From the NCBI GenBank assembly GCA_964637185.1, contig CAZWVB010000011.1, positions 1-22,853 on the forward strand: 22,853 bases of DNA, written 5' to 3'. The position numbers were made by a program, and so were the translations under genes. The notes under the pieces were generated by a model, which saw nothing but the letters and a program-made list of their open reading frames with translations, was not told where the DNA came from and made no database searches. The number at the start of each line of letters is the position of its first letter. The stretch's first letter is position 1. Source of the stretch: CAZSVP01 sp964637185. GTDB taxonomy: Bacteria; Patescibacteriota; Saccharimonadia; CAILAD01; BJGX01. Shown piece by piece: positions 15,023-22,763 of the stretch.

Positions 15023-15968
15023 CTAACTTCTAGAGTCATTTAGAAGTACCTTGACGAAGCAAATCTCCAATTTTGTTGGTTGCTGCTTGCGTTTTTGTCA
15101 CGATAGCTCGTGCCAAGGCCGCAAGTTGCAACTAGCAGAGAACCACCCCAACCGAACCCGACGGCCATAAGCATTTGGTAAGACAGGCATCGCGGACTCA
15201 TCAGACTGCCCACGTAGCGTCGTATCTCTCGAAGATCGATCGCACAAGCGGTGGACTGATAGTTCTCGGAGCCCACATCATCCGCTGAAGCCTAGGTGAG
15301 AGGAAAGAGTGGGAAAGGTTGGTTGCCATGAGAGGGAGGAGCTTGCTTGGGCAAGCCTCAAAGGGCCCCGCCCGTCTAGGGCGAAGTCCTTACTTCTCAT
15401 AGGGCGGGGTCAGGAAGGGGCACTTCGGTGCGTCAATACTGGCCCTGCCCAAGGACTGCCGACACGTGCATGGCGCACGGCAAGCAGGGGACACCACCCG
15501 TCCGGCGGAGTACCTGCGCGTGTCGGCATCTTCATCGGGAAGCCACATGACGCGCCTCCAAAGCGTTCAGTTGTGTGGACCTACTTACCGACCAACGTTG
15601 CTGGGGCCCGCCAGAGTGCTCGTCCCACAAAAGGTGAGACGCCGCCATGGAGGCGTCGTAGCCCAATTGACCGGTCTGGGTCTTTGTACCGCGGCCGGCC
15701 CCAGCCACTTTCTCCCGTGCCTCGGCACTGGAGCAGCCGCACGACCGTCCTCCGACGACGCTCGTGCTCACCGCCACTGCGGCCCACCAGGCACCACGCC
15801 CGCCCCGCAGTGGTCTCGCCGCCGGAGTGCCCGATCCTTCCAGCCAGGTCGTGATCGGGCGCTCCGGTAGGCCTATTCGCCAGCCCACCACCAGGCCGGG
15901 GAGGGTGGTCGCACACTGGACCACCCTCCCTGCCAGGAGACTTGCTTCGTCTCCTCACTACAGTTTTT
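15023..15968 (+). ncRNA. Putative large structured non-coding RNA (about 0.95 kb)
   Basis: No reading frame here looks coding, but stable stems run throughout: ACTTCTA/TAGAAGT (15026-15047), CACGA/TCGTG (15099-15112), GGCCG/CGGCC (15117-15166), GCTTGC/GCAAGC (15336-15359), CCCCGCCC/GGGCGGGG enclosing GAAGT/ACTTC (15366-15409), GCAC-TTCG-GTGC (15420-15431), CCCTGC/GCAGGG (15443-15489), GACGCC/GGCGTC (15638-15657) and CCACTGCGG/CCGCAGTGG (15774-15813). A 15-bp stem (15822-15836 with 15853-15867) has one U-G pair that exists only in plus-strand RNA. A 12-bp stem follows (15899-15930). It ends with AGGAGAC/GTCTCCT (15935-15955) and T5 at 15964. TTGTG(t)GGAC with GTCCCACAA (15571/15630) is a longer-range pairing. 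I found no RNase P, tmRNA or SRP core motifs. Confidence 0.6.
15935..15968 (+). terminator. Probable terminator of the structured RNA
   Basis: AGGAGAC, loop TTGCTTC, GTCTCCT, then 8 nt and TTTTT (15964-15968). It directly follows the 12-bp hairpin 15899-15930. The gap between stem and U-run is longer than ideal. Confidence 0.5.
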
Positions 15969-16324
15969 GACTCGATCAAAGTTTGTAGTCGAGGACAATA
16001 TACTACCGGCTAAGCCTATCTTGCTAGTATCACTCTTCTATTTAGCTTACTTACTGACACTTGAGAGATCAGATAGTGAGTTGAGCAATTACGCTACTAT
16101 CCGAGGACTGTTTGAGTTCGCCTATGGCGGACGAGTTCCACAGGATAGTAAGTAATTGATCAATGAATACTTCTAGATACTCGAACGTGGCAAGAGACTT
16201 TGCTTCTTTGGTCACAAAGAAGGAAGAAATTATGGAGCTTATAGCGAACAAAGCAGAGGGGACACGTTTGATAGTAATTACAAATTGATTGTAAATTGAG
16301 CACTAAAAACTGATAATTGGGTGC
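15969..16324. other. AT-rich intergenic region without a recognisable gene
   Basis: The composition drops abruptly to AT-rich after the structured RNA. A 62-codon TTG-initiated frame (15967-16155) has no Shine-Dalgarno and looks non-coding. A perfect 8-bp hairpin, CTTCTTTG-GTCA-CAAAGAAG, sits at 16203-16222. The promoter of the nucleotidyltransferase gene lies at the end. Confidence 0.6.
16289..16317 (+). promoter_or_regulatory. Promoter of the nucleotidyltransferase gene
   Basis: TTGTAA (16289-16294), a 17-nt spacer and GATAAT (16312-16317). The ATG is 8 nt after the -10, so transcription would begin at or next to the start codon. Confidence 0.6.
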
Positions 16325-17236
16325 ATGCCCGCCACCAAACACTCCAAACACCTTCAAGCATCCATCTTGGATTGCCTATGCTACTACGCTGTGTTTGGCT
16401 TGCGTCTCACCACCGAGCAGATATTCCAGCTGATAGACTGCAAAGCTACCGTAGTATCTATTGACGCCGAACTGAAGGCTCTGCGGCGTCGCAAACTTAT
16501 CGTAGGCTACAAAGATGGTACTTATGGACTCAGAGACCACAGCTACCCACCTCGAGCGCCTAGCCAGGTCGCCCAGACCAAGCTACTCAAACGCGCCAAG
16601 CGCCTTAGCCAAGCTCTGCGCTGGATACCTTGGGTCAAGTCCGTGGTAGTAGTCAACAGTGTAGCTTTTGGCAACTGTACCAACGAAAGCGACATAGATT
16701 TACTATTTGTGACCACACCCCATCGACTCTATATCACCAAGGGAATGGTCTACTACCTGCTCAACGTGCTTCGACTACGTGAGACCAACAAGTCCAAAGC
16801 AGGACGTTTCTCGCTCGGATGGTGGGTGACCACCAACGGGTTTGATGTCGAGCGCGATCTGAGCCAAAAATTTGATTTGCAACACCGTTATCATTGGCTA
16901 CTGGCTGCCAAACCCGTCTATGGTGCCAAAATCTGGCAGCAACTCCTAGCCAGCAGCCCGTCGCTACGCAACCATTTCCCCAACTACAGCTTTGTGCATC
17001 ACACACTACCGATCAATATCATCCGCATTAGTAACCTAGACAAGTTGGATAGCAGAGGGTTTCGGACTCATCTACGGCATGTCGCTCAGCAACCACAATA
17101 TCAGCGCAGCGATGCATTCTTGCGTATCCGCCCGGATTTAGTCATCCAAAATAGCGGTAGCAAGGGTCATCCCAGCCAGATTTTGCGACAGTACGAAAAA
17201 AATCTTGAGAAGTATCACCCCAGCAACAAGTCTTGA
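16325..17236 (+). CDS. Winged-helix / minimal nucleotidyltransferase-domain protein
   Basis: 303 aa. Residues 1-75 form a winged-helix-like domain (ILDCLCYYAVFGLRLTTEQI; then LKALRRRKLIVGYKDGTYGL). Residues about 105-130 carry the polymerase-beta superfamily NTase signature: G116 followed by N117 (usually Ser) and the metal-binding D123-x-D125 in ESDIDLLFV. The remaining 170 residues are helical with many aromatic and basic residues. Members of this fold transfer nucleotides to antibiotics, proteins or RNA; the substrate here is unknown. There is no adjacent HEPN partner, so a toxin-antitoxin pair is not indicated. It appears leaderless, with the ATG at the predicted transcription start. It ends within the groESL -35 box. 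Confidence 0.85.
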   Translation: MPATKHSKHLQASILDCLCYYAVFGLRLTTEQIFQLIDCKATVVSIDAELKALRRRKLIVGYKDGTYGLRDHSYPPRAPSQVAQTKLLKRAKRLSQALRWIPWVKSVVVVNSVAFGNCTNESDIDLLFVTTPHRLYITKGMVYYLLNVLRLRETNKSKAGRFSLGWWVTTNGFDVERDLSQKFDLQHRYHWLLAAKPVYGAKIWQQLLASSPSLRNHFPNYSFVHHTLPINIIRISNLDKLDSRGFRTHLRHVAQQPQYQRSDAFLRIRPDLVIQNSGSKGHPSQILRQYEKNLEKYHPSNKS

Positions 17237-17262
17237 CACGGAGGGGATATACTCATTACAAT
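17233..17262 (+). promoter_or_regulatory. groESL promoter
   Basis: A perfect TTGACA (17233-17238), overlapping the stop codon of the preceding gene, an 18-nt spacer and TACAAT (17257-17262). The start falls near 17269, inside the CIRCE element. Confidence 0.85.
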
Positions 17263-17265
17263 AAA

Positions 17266-17292
17266 TTGGCACTCGTAGTGTGAGAGTGCTAA
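17266..17292 (+). promoter_or_regulatory. CIRCE operator (HrcA-binding site)
   Basis: TTGGCACTC-N9-GAGTGCTAA. The family consensus is TTAGCACTC-N9-GAGTGCTAA, so only one base of 18 differs. It covers the transcription start, which fits repression by HrcA that is relieved on heat shock. hrcA is not in the window. Confidence 0.95.
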
Positions 17293-17307
17293 TGCTTATG
17301 GATTTAC

Positions 17308-17356
17308 TGTTCGAGTTCTGTCGAGAATATCTGTTTTTCTCGCTGTAGCTCGAACA
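17308..17356 (+). promoter_or_regulatory. Long hairpin in the groESL leader
   Basis: TGTTCGAG (17308-17315) pairs with CTCGAACA (17349-17356). A second stem CGAGA/TCTCG lies inside. It ends 24 nt before the groES ATG and leaves the AAAGGAGA Shine-Dalgarno free, so it is more likely a stability element than a thermosensor. Confidence 0.55.
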
Positions 17357-17380
17357 ATAACGCTAACAAAGGAGACCAAC

Positions 17381-17644
17381 ATGAACTTACAACCTCTCGC
17401 AGACCGTATCGTGCTCGAACAGCTCGATAGCGAAGAAAAAACCGCTAGTGGCATCATATTGCCAGATAGTGCCAAAGAAAAACCATCGGAAGGCAAAGTC
17501 CTCGCTGTCGGCAGCGATGTCAAAGAAGTCAAAGTCGGTGACCGTGTGCTTTACAGCAAATACGGCCCCAACGAAGTCAAAGTCGATGGCAAAGAACTCA
17601 TGATTGCCAAAGAAGAAGACGTACTAGCAGTAATCAAGAAGTAG
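17381..17644 (+). CDS. groES: Co-chaperonin GroES
   Basis: 87 aa, 10-kDa lid of the GroEL chamber, cytoplasmic heptamer. N-terminal LQPLADRIVLEQL and the mobile loop EEKTASGIILPDSAKEKP (about 19-36) that docks on GroEL are canonical, as is KVLAVGSDVKEVKVGDRVLY. It is about 7-10 residues shorter than E. coli GroES, and the missing part is the roof hairpin (VGDRVLYSKYGPNEVKVDGKE has little between strands). The start follows AAAGGAGA with 7-nt spacing. Expression is under CIRCE, with groEL 17 nt downstream. Confidence 0.97.
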   Translation: MNLQPLADRIVLEQLDSEEKTASGIILPDSAKEKPSEGKVLAVGSDVKEVKVGDRVLYSKYGPNEVKVDGKELMIAKEEDVLAVIKK

Positions 17645-17661
17645 CAAAGGAGAACCAAATC

Positions 17662-19293
<1,632 letters not shown>

Positions 19294-19320
19294 CCCGCAA
19301 CTCAGCTAGAAATACAATTG

Positions 19321-19341
19321 GGAGCCTGTCGGCTCCTTTTT
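19321..19341 (+). terminator. Intrinsic terminator of groESL
   Basis: GGAGCC-TGTC-GGCTCC followed immediately by TTTTT, 28 nt after the groEL stop. Confidence 0.93.
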
Positions 19342-19350
19342 GTTAATACA

Positions 19351-19379
19351 TTGACATAGTGACACAATAGTTTTATAAT
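19351..19379 (+). promoter_or_regulatory. Perfect consensus promoter of the small-protein operon
   Basis: TTGACA (19351-19356), exactly 17 nt and TATAAT (19374-19379): the full sigma70 consensus. The start would be near 19386, giving a leader of about 62 nt. CCTC-GTA-GAGG (19427-19437) could mask part of the Shine-Dalgarno. Confidence 0.88.
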
Positions 19380-19447
19380 TAGTCACCATATTCCGCAAGC
19401 GCGGGAAGCTCTTCATATCGACAATGCCTCGTAGAGGAGGTGAATGT

Positions 19448-19891
19448 ATGGCAAAAACAAGGCGTCGGCCCCGGCCAAATCCAGGCTCAGGCTTCGTGCC
19501 TCCCACCCCAACCACACGCAAGCGCGATAAGGCTAAAGTACGAGTAGCGACTTCTTCGCTCGAAAACGGTCATCGCGCCGAGCTGATTCGACTGGCCGAA
19601 CAACACAAATACGGACCTTGGTATTGGGCGTGGTATAGGATGGCGATCTTTGGCAACGACCCAACTCAGAAGTTGACTGATCTCAGCGATGAAGATCTGA
19701 GGTCTTGCGTACAGGCCATGAACAACCTTGGTCATGCGCTCAAACACCCACAGCTGGGTCATGCCATCCAACAGATTTACGGGTTCGGTCTCGACAGCAT
19801 CGAGCAGAGCCAATTCGTCAGACAACTGACAGATCCAGAGATCGACAAGCTCCTGCGCGTTTGTAACGCGCTCAACCAAGGAGAGTTATGA
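19448..19891 (+). CDS. Hypothetical basic-N-terminus protein, 147 aa (operon gene 1)
   Basis: I do not recognise a family. The N-terminal 40 residues are basic and Pro/Arg-rich (KTRRRPRPNPGSGF; TTRKRDKAKVRV) and probably disordered or nucleic-acid-binding. Residues about 45-147 look like an all-helical domain with a Trp/Tyr patch (YGPWYWAWYRMAIFG) and acidic helices (LTDLSDEDLRSCVQAM). There is no signal peptide. The start at 19448 follows GAGGAGGTGA; an upstream in-frame start at 19424 lacks one. Its stop overlaps the next ATG (ATGA). Codons are GC-rich. The consensus promoter and strong ribosome-binding site suggest high expression. Confidence 0.8.
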   Translation: MAKTRRRPRPNPGSGFVPPTPTTRKRDKAKVRVATSSLENGHRAELIRLAEQHKYGPWYWAWYRMAIFGNDPTQKLTDLSDEDLRSCVQAMNNLGHALKHPQLGHAIQQIYGFGLDSIEQSQFVRQLTDPEIDKLLRVCNALNQGEL

Positions 19892-20151
19892 AAAAAGTAG
19901 GTGCAGAGACTGAGCGAGACAGGCTGGCGCGGGCGCGCCAATACTGGCTTGAAGACCCGCGCATCGAAGCTGGGATCAAGCAACAGATGCTCAAGATCGA
20001 CCCGACCGATGCTCGCCCGAGAGACCTGCAGCGATTGGCCGCCATGATCCGTCGCTGTGAGCGTTCGCGATCGCCCGGTAAGCAGTTCGAGCCGATGCCT
20101 GATTTCCGGACACCAGGCCAGATCCGCCGCATCCAAAGCAGCAATCGCTAG
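19888..20151 (+). CDS. Hypothetical basic protein, 87 aa (operon gene 2)
   Basis: I do not recognise a family. It is a highly charged, Arg-rich protein with helical segments (ETERDRLARARQYWLED; PRDLQRLAAMIRRCERSRS) and a polar tail (FRTPGQIRRIQSSNR). It has no membrane segment. The Shine-Dalgarno AAGGAGAG precedes the ATG, which overlaps the stop of gene 1. The Arg-rich helix suggests possible RNA or DNA contact, an inference only. Confidence 0.78.
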   Translation: MKKVGAETERDRLARARQYWLEDPRIEAGIKQQMLKIDPTDARPRDLQRLAAMIRRCERSRSPGKQFEPMPDFRTPGQIRRIQSSNR

Positions 20152-20160
20152 GAGGAACTT

Positions 20161-20445
20161 GTGCTGCACAACCACCACCCCAAACACCGCCACTTGCGGC
20201 TGGTCAAGGGAGGCTTGCACACCGATCATCGCGTGTTAAGCGATGATGAGCTGGCCCAAGTGGCCGATGGCCTCAGCATCATCTTTGCCGATACAGCACG
20301 GGCACAAGCCGCCTTTGCTAGCTTCAGCGAAGACGATCGCAACTACCTGACCTGGCTACGAGATGGCGCCGACCAACTGACGGCTGCCGATCACCAACGG
20401 CTCACGCTGCTAGCACTTCACTTCCAACGCAACGGCGGTTGCTAG
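20161..20445 (+). CDS. Hypothetical protein, 94 aa (operon gene 3, GTG start)
   Basis: I do not recognise a family. His-rich N-terminus (HNHHPKHRHLRL), then an acidic helical domain (LSDDELAQVADGLSIIFADT; SEDDRNYLTWLRDGADQL) ending NGGC. The GTG at 20161 is chosen because AGGAGG lies 6 nt upstream, just after the stop of gene 2. An LSDDEL segment resembles LSDEDL in gene 1, perhaps a shared short helix motif. It is the last gene of the operon, followed by a terminator. Confidence 0.75.
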   Translation: MLHNHHPKHRHLRLVKGGLHTDHRVLSDDELAQVADGLSIIFADTARAQAAFASFSEDDRNYLTWLRDGADQLTAADHQRLTLLALHFQRNGGC

Positions 20446-20467
20446 CGGCTGCATTTGTCGAACCTTA

Positions 20468-20508
20468 CAGGCGGGGTCTCCACTCGGGACCTCGCCTGAG
20501 TTCGTTTT
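20468..20508 (+). terminator. Intrinsic terminator of the small-protein operon
   Basis: CAGGCGGGGTC (20468-20478) pairs with GACCTCGCCTG (20488-20498), 11 bp including one G-U that forms on the plus-strand RNA. AGTTCG and TTTTT (20504-20508) follow. It starts 22 nt after the last stop. Confidence 0.85.
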
Positions 20509-20513
20509 TGGGC

Positions 20514-20519
20514 TATAAT
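20514..20519 (+). promoter_or_regulatory. -10 element of the ParB/Srx-like gene (leaderless layout)
   Basis: A perfect TATAAT lies 6 nt before the ATG at 20526, right after the preceding terminator. No recognisable -35 is present, because that position lies within the terminator stem. Confidence 0.6.
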
Positions 20520-20525
20520 CTTACT

Positions 20526-21323
20526 ATGTCAAAGAATATTTATCCCGACCATATTTATGAACCAGTTCGCCACCAAATAGCAGCTGAGCTTGTTGCCAAA
20601 GAATGTCTCAAACTGTTTCCAAGTACCGAGCCCGAAGATCGTGTAAATATGGCAAAAGACATAGCAGGGTGGTGGGATGGACAGGGCCATCAACTGGCAC
20701 CAGTGCATGACTTCTGGAATGCATTTAATGGTATTATGTCTGGCTTTAAGCTGAAACACACTGTGCGCTTTTTGACTGCTAAGAATGCATATTGGCAACG
20801 CAAGCAAGTCAAAGTGGCTAACATCAAAGTAGCCTGGCGTCTTCCTTCACTTGAGCAGCTAGGCAATCCGCCATATACATACGAGCAGATTACAACTTGG
20901 CTCAAAAACAATCCTCAACAGCTAGCCAAGCAGCGTAAGATTGCCGAGCAGTATTCAACTGATTTTCAGCCACGTGATCACTACCCAGTGCTGCTATTGC
21001 GCCAAAACAGCGAACTGACGGTGATCGATGGCAATCGACGTACATTGCAGGCGATCCTTCACAACAAACAAACAATTGATGCCTGGGTGGGTGACTTAGG
21101 ATTAGATGTAAATCCGGTCAACTACTGGGTATCTACGGCGATGCTGCGCGATTTATTGCGTATTGCCGAAGCCGCTGAATACGAGGGTGATATTGAAGTT
21201 GTCGATACGGTGCGATCTCTTCTAGCCCACCTTTGTAAGGTCTCAGAGATTGCCAAAATCAACTGGGATCTGCGCTGCCGTGATCAATCAGACCTGGCTG
21301 AGTCTATTACGCCCAAGGATTGA
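20526..21323 (+). CDS. ParB/Srx-like domain protein (unknown role)
   Basis: 265 aa. Residues about 152-180 carry a ParB/sulfiredoxin-fold signature: a beta strand YPVLLLRQNSELTVI followed by DGNRR (168-172), where ParB-type NTPases/nucleases have DGxHR or GxxR. An amphipathic N-terminal half (HDFWNAFNGIMSGFKLKHTV) and a helical C-terminus (TAMLRDLLRIAEAAEYEG) flank it. No helix-turn-helix typical of chromosomal ParB is evident, and no parA is adjacent, so chromosome partitioning is unlikely. It might bind or hydrolyse a nucleotide. The start at 20526 is set by the TATAAT 6 nt upstream; the longer in-frame ORF from 20439 crosses the terminator. Confidence 0.75.
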   Translation: MSKNIYPDHIYEPVRHQIAAELVAKECLKLFPSTEPEDRVNMAKDIAGWWDGQGHQLAPVHDFWNAFNGIMSGFKLKHTVRFLTAKNAYWQRKQVKVANIKVAWRLPSLEQLGNPPYTYEQITTWLKNNPQQLAKQRKIAEQYSTDFQPRDHYPVLLLRQNSELTVIDGNRRTLQAILHNKQTIDAWVGDLGLDVNPVNYWVSTAMLRDLLRIAEAAEYEGDIEVVDTVRSLLAHLCKVSEIAKINWDLRCRDQSDLAESITPKD

Positions 21324-21325
21324 GC

Positions 21326-21331
21326 TATAAT
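21326..21331 (+). promoter_or_regulatory. -10 element of the isomerase gene (leaderless layout)
   Basis: A perfect TATAAT lies 6 nt before the ATG at 21338, in the 14-nt gap after the previous stop. The spacing is identical to that of the upstream gene. Confidence 0.6.
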
Positions 21332-21337
21332 GTAGTT

Positions 21338-22357
21338 ATGAATATCGAAAAGTTTCTCAATCTTATCGACTCCCAGCCAGCCCAATTGCGCGAGAATTAT
21401 GCCGATGGGCTGATAGATGACATCACTGCCGATATGGGACAAGGCCTCAATGGTGTGGTATTTGCTGGCATGGGCGGTAGTGCGCTAGCTGGTAATATGC
21501 TCAAGAATTGGCTGTATGAGAGACTGTTGGTACCGCTAGAAGTGAGCCGAGGTTACCAACTGCCTGGACACATTGGCAAAAACACCCTAGTAGTCTGTAG
21601 TAGTTACAGCGGCAATACTGAAGAAACATTATCGGCTTACTGGTATGCCCAGAAGATGAATTGCCGCATAGCCGTGATCACTAGCGGCGGCAAACTACTC
21701 AAAGAAGCGCAGCGTCAACAGCGTATAGCGCTAGAACTACCCAAAGGCTTACCACCTCGACTAGCCGTACTGGCTGGGCTCAAAGCCCTGGCTTGTCTTT
21801 TGGCAGATCTTGGCCTAGTGGAAGCTGTTGACGTGCGGCGTGAGCTACTCGACGCCAGCAATTTCTTGGATATCCAAAAAGCTGCGCTCAATGCCGACGC
21901 GCTTGAGAACAATCGAGCTCGCGATCTAGCCAAACAGCTTCAGACCAAGATGCCATTGATATATGGCGGCCCCGGGCTTGGCGCGGCAGCGTACTACTGG
22001 AAAATTAGCATCAATGAAAACGCCAAGCAGATGGCCTTCTACAATACCTTTCCAGAGCTAGATCACAACGAGTTCCAGGGCTGGCAATTCCCACATGAAA
22101 AAAACATCCAGCCGCTGGTGTTGCGTAGCAGTTTTGATGGCGAGAAGATGTACCACCGCATGCAGCTGACCGAGCAGCTGCTAGCTCGCTTTGACTACAA
22201 ACCAATCAATGTCGGGGCAGTTGGCAAAACTCCGCTTGAGCAGCTACTCTACACGCTAATGCTAGGGGATTATGTCAGTGCTTACCTTGCAGAGCTCAAT
22301 GGTGTTGATCCGCTCGAGGTCAGTCTGATCGAACAGCTCAAATCCAAGTTGGCCTGA
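21338..22357 (+). CDS. Bifunctional phosphoglucose / phosphomannose isomerase
   Basis: 339 aa, SIS-fold isomerase that interconverts glucose-6-P, mannose-6-P and fructose-6-P (the archaeal/CPR PGI/PMI type). The first SIS domain has GMGGSALAG (44-52) and the sugar-phosphate-binding SSYSGNTEET (88-97). The second has the catalytic PGI/PMI block FPELDHNEFQGW (about 238-249). The C-terminal VDPLEVSLIEQLKSKL is typical. The start at 21338 (MNIEKFLNLI) is favoured over an earlier in-frame ATG at 21320, which overlaps the previous gene. It supplies substrate to the mutase at 13570-14907. Confidence 0.93.
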   Translation: MNIEKFLNLIDSQPAQLRENYADGLIDDITADMGQGLNGVVFAGMGGSALAGNMLKNWLYERLLVPLEVSRGYQLPGHIGKNTLVVCSSYSGNTEETLSAYWYAQKMNCRIAVITSGGKLLKEAQRQQRIALELPKGLPPRLAVLAGLKALACLLADLGLVEAVDVRRELLDASNFLDIQKAALNADALENNRARDLAKQLQTKMPLIYGGPGLGAAAYYWKISINENAKQMAFYNTFPELDHNEFQGWQFPHEKNIQPLVLRSSFDGEKMYHRMQLTEQLLARFDYKPINVGAVGKTPLEQLLYTLMLGDYVSAYLAELNGVDPLEVSLIEQLKSKLA

Positions 22358-22369
22358 TAACTTTTATAT

Positions 22370-22624
22370 TTACTGTTTTGGGCAACATAAAGGACAATTA
22401 CACCCGCTACCACTGTGTGCTATCTTCTGAGATGAGGTAGGTTGTATTGGTTCAATTGTATAGTTAGTAGCTCTTGGGGTGGGTTTTTGAACAGTTTTGT
22501 TCGCACTATTCTGGTATGCTATGCTCAACATATTACCTATAAAGTAACCAAGGGCCCCAAATACCAAGAGTGCCAAGGTAGCCATCGATGATAGTATAGT
22601 TAAGCCCTTAAAGCCATGCTTCAT
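22370..22624 (-). CDS. Small membrane protein with Cys-rich C-terminal tail
   Basis: 84 aa, no recognised family. Residues about 8-37 form one hydrophobic helix (LTILSSMATLALLVFGALGY...). A polar, Pro/Thr-rich linker follows, and the protein ends with a cysteine cluster, GCNCPLCCPKQ, four Cys in six residues. This could bind a metal, be lipid-modified or form disulfides. The start at 22624 is chosen because a -10 box lies 7 nt before it; another ATG two codons upstream (22630) is possible. It is convergent with the isomerase (12-nt gap). I see no terminator hairpin. Confidence 0.7.
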   Translation of the reverse strand: MKHGFKGLTILSSMATLALLVFGALGYFIGNMLSIAYQNSANKTVQKPTPRATNYTIEPIQPTSSQKIAHSGSGCNCPLCCPKQ

Positions 22625-22631
22625 AGTCATA

Positions 22632-22660
22632 ATACTATCTTTTCAAAGTTGTTATTTCAA
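22632..22660 (-). promoter_or_regulatory. Promoter of the small membrane protein gene
   Basis: On the minus strand TTGAAA (22660-22655), a 17-nt spacer and TAGTAT (22637-22632), 7 nt before the ATG at 22624, so again leaderless. Confidence 0.55.
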
Positions 22661-22723
22661 TACCGAAGGAAGAAATTTTGTCACGCTAGAGAATAGTCAC
22701 TACTTCTTTATGATTCGCCAGTC

Positions 22724-22752
22724 TCGAAAATACACCAATTATCAGATATAAT
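22724..22752 (+). promoter_or_regulatory. Promoter of tRNA-Ser(GGA)
   Basis: TCGAAA (22724-22729), a 17-nt spacer and a perfect TATAAT (22747-22752). The start is near 22759, just ahead of the tRNA 5' end at 22764. Confidence 0.75.
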
Positions 22753-22763
22753 GTAGCGATCAG

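Noticed and set aside
15040..15276. 78-codon minus-strand ORF
   Set aside because: It lies inside the putative RNA transcript on the opposite strand, lacks a Shine-Dalgarno or leaderless -10, and has no recognisable features.
15309..15854. 181-codon plus-strand ORF in the GC-rich region, with similar-length ORFs in other frames and on the minus strand (15532-15924, 15581-15979)
   Set aside because: Several frames are equally open because the DNA is GC-rich. The translations are Arg/Pro/Ser-rich without secondary-structure pattern, and the region is covered by strong stem-loops.
15023..15968. Identification as RNase P RNA, tmRNA or SRP RNA
   Set aside because: A GAGGAAAG-like string occurs near 15299, but the partner CR-V sequence and other conserved cores were not found. 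There is no tRNA-like 3' end with a T-loop, and no SRP tetraloop motif.
15967..16155. 62-codon plus-strand ORF starting with TTG
   Set aside because: The TTG start is in the terminator U-tract, with no Shine-Dalgarno, no -10 box and no family resemblance.
16325..17236. Toxin-antitoxin (MNT/HEPN) pair
   Set aside because: Only the nucleotidyltransferase side is present. No HEPN gene is adjacent, and the protein is larger than typical MNT antitoxins.
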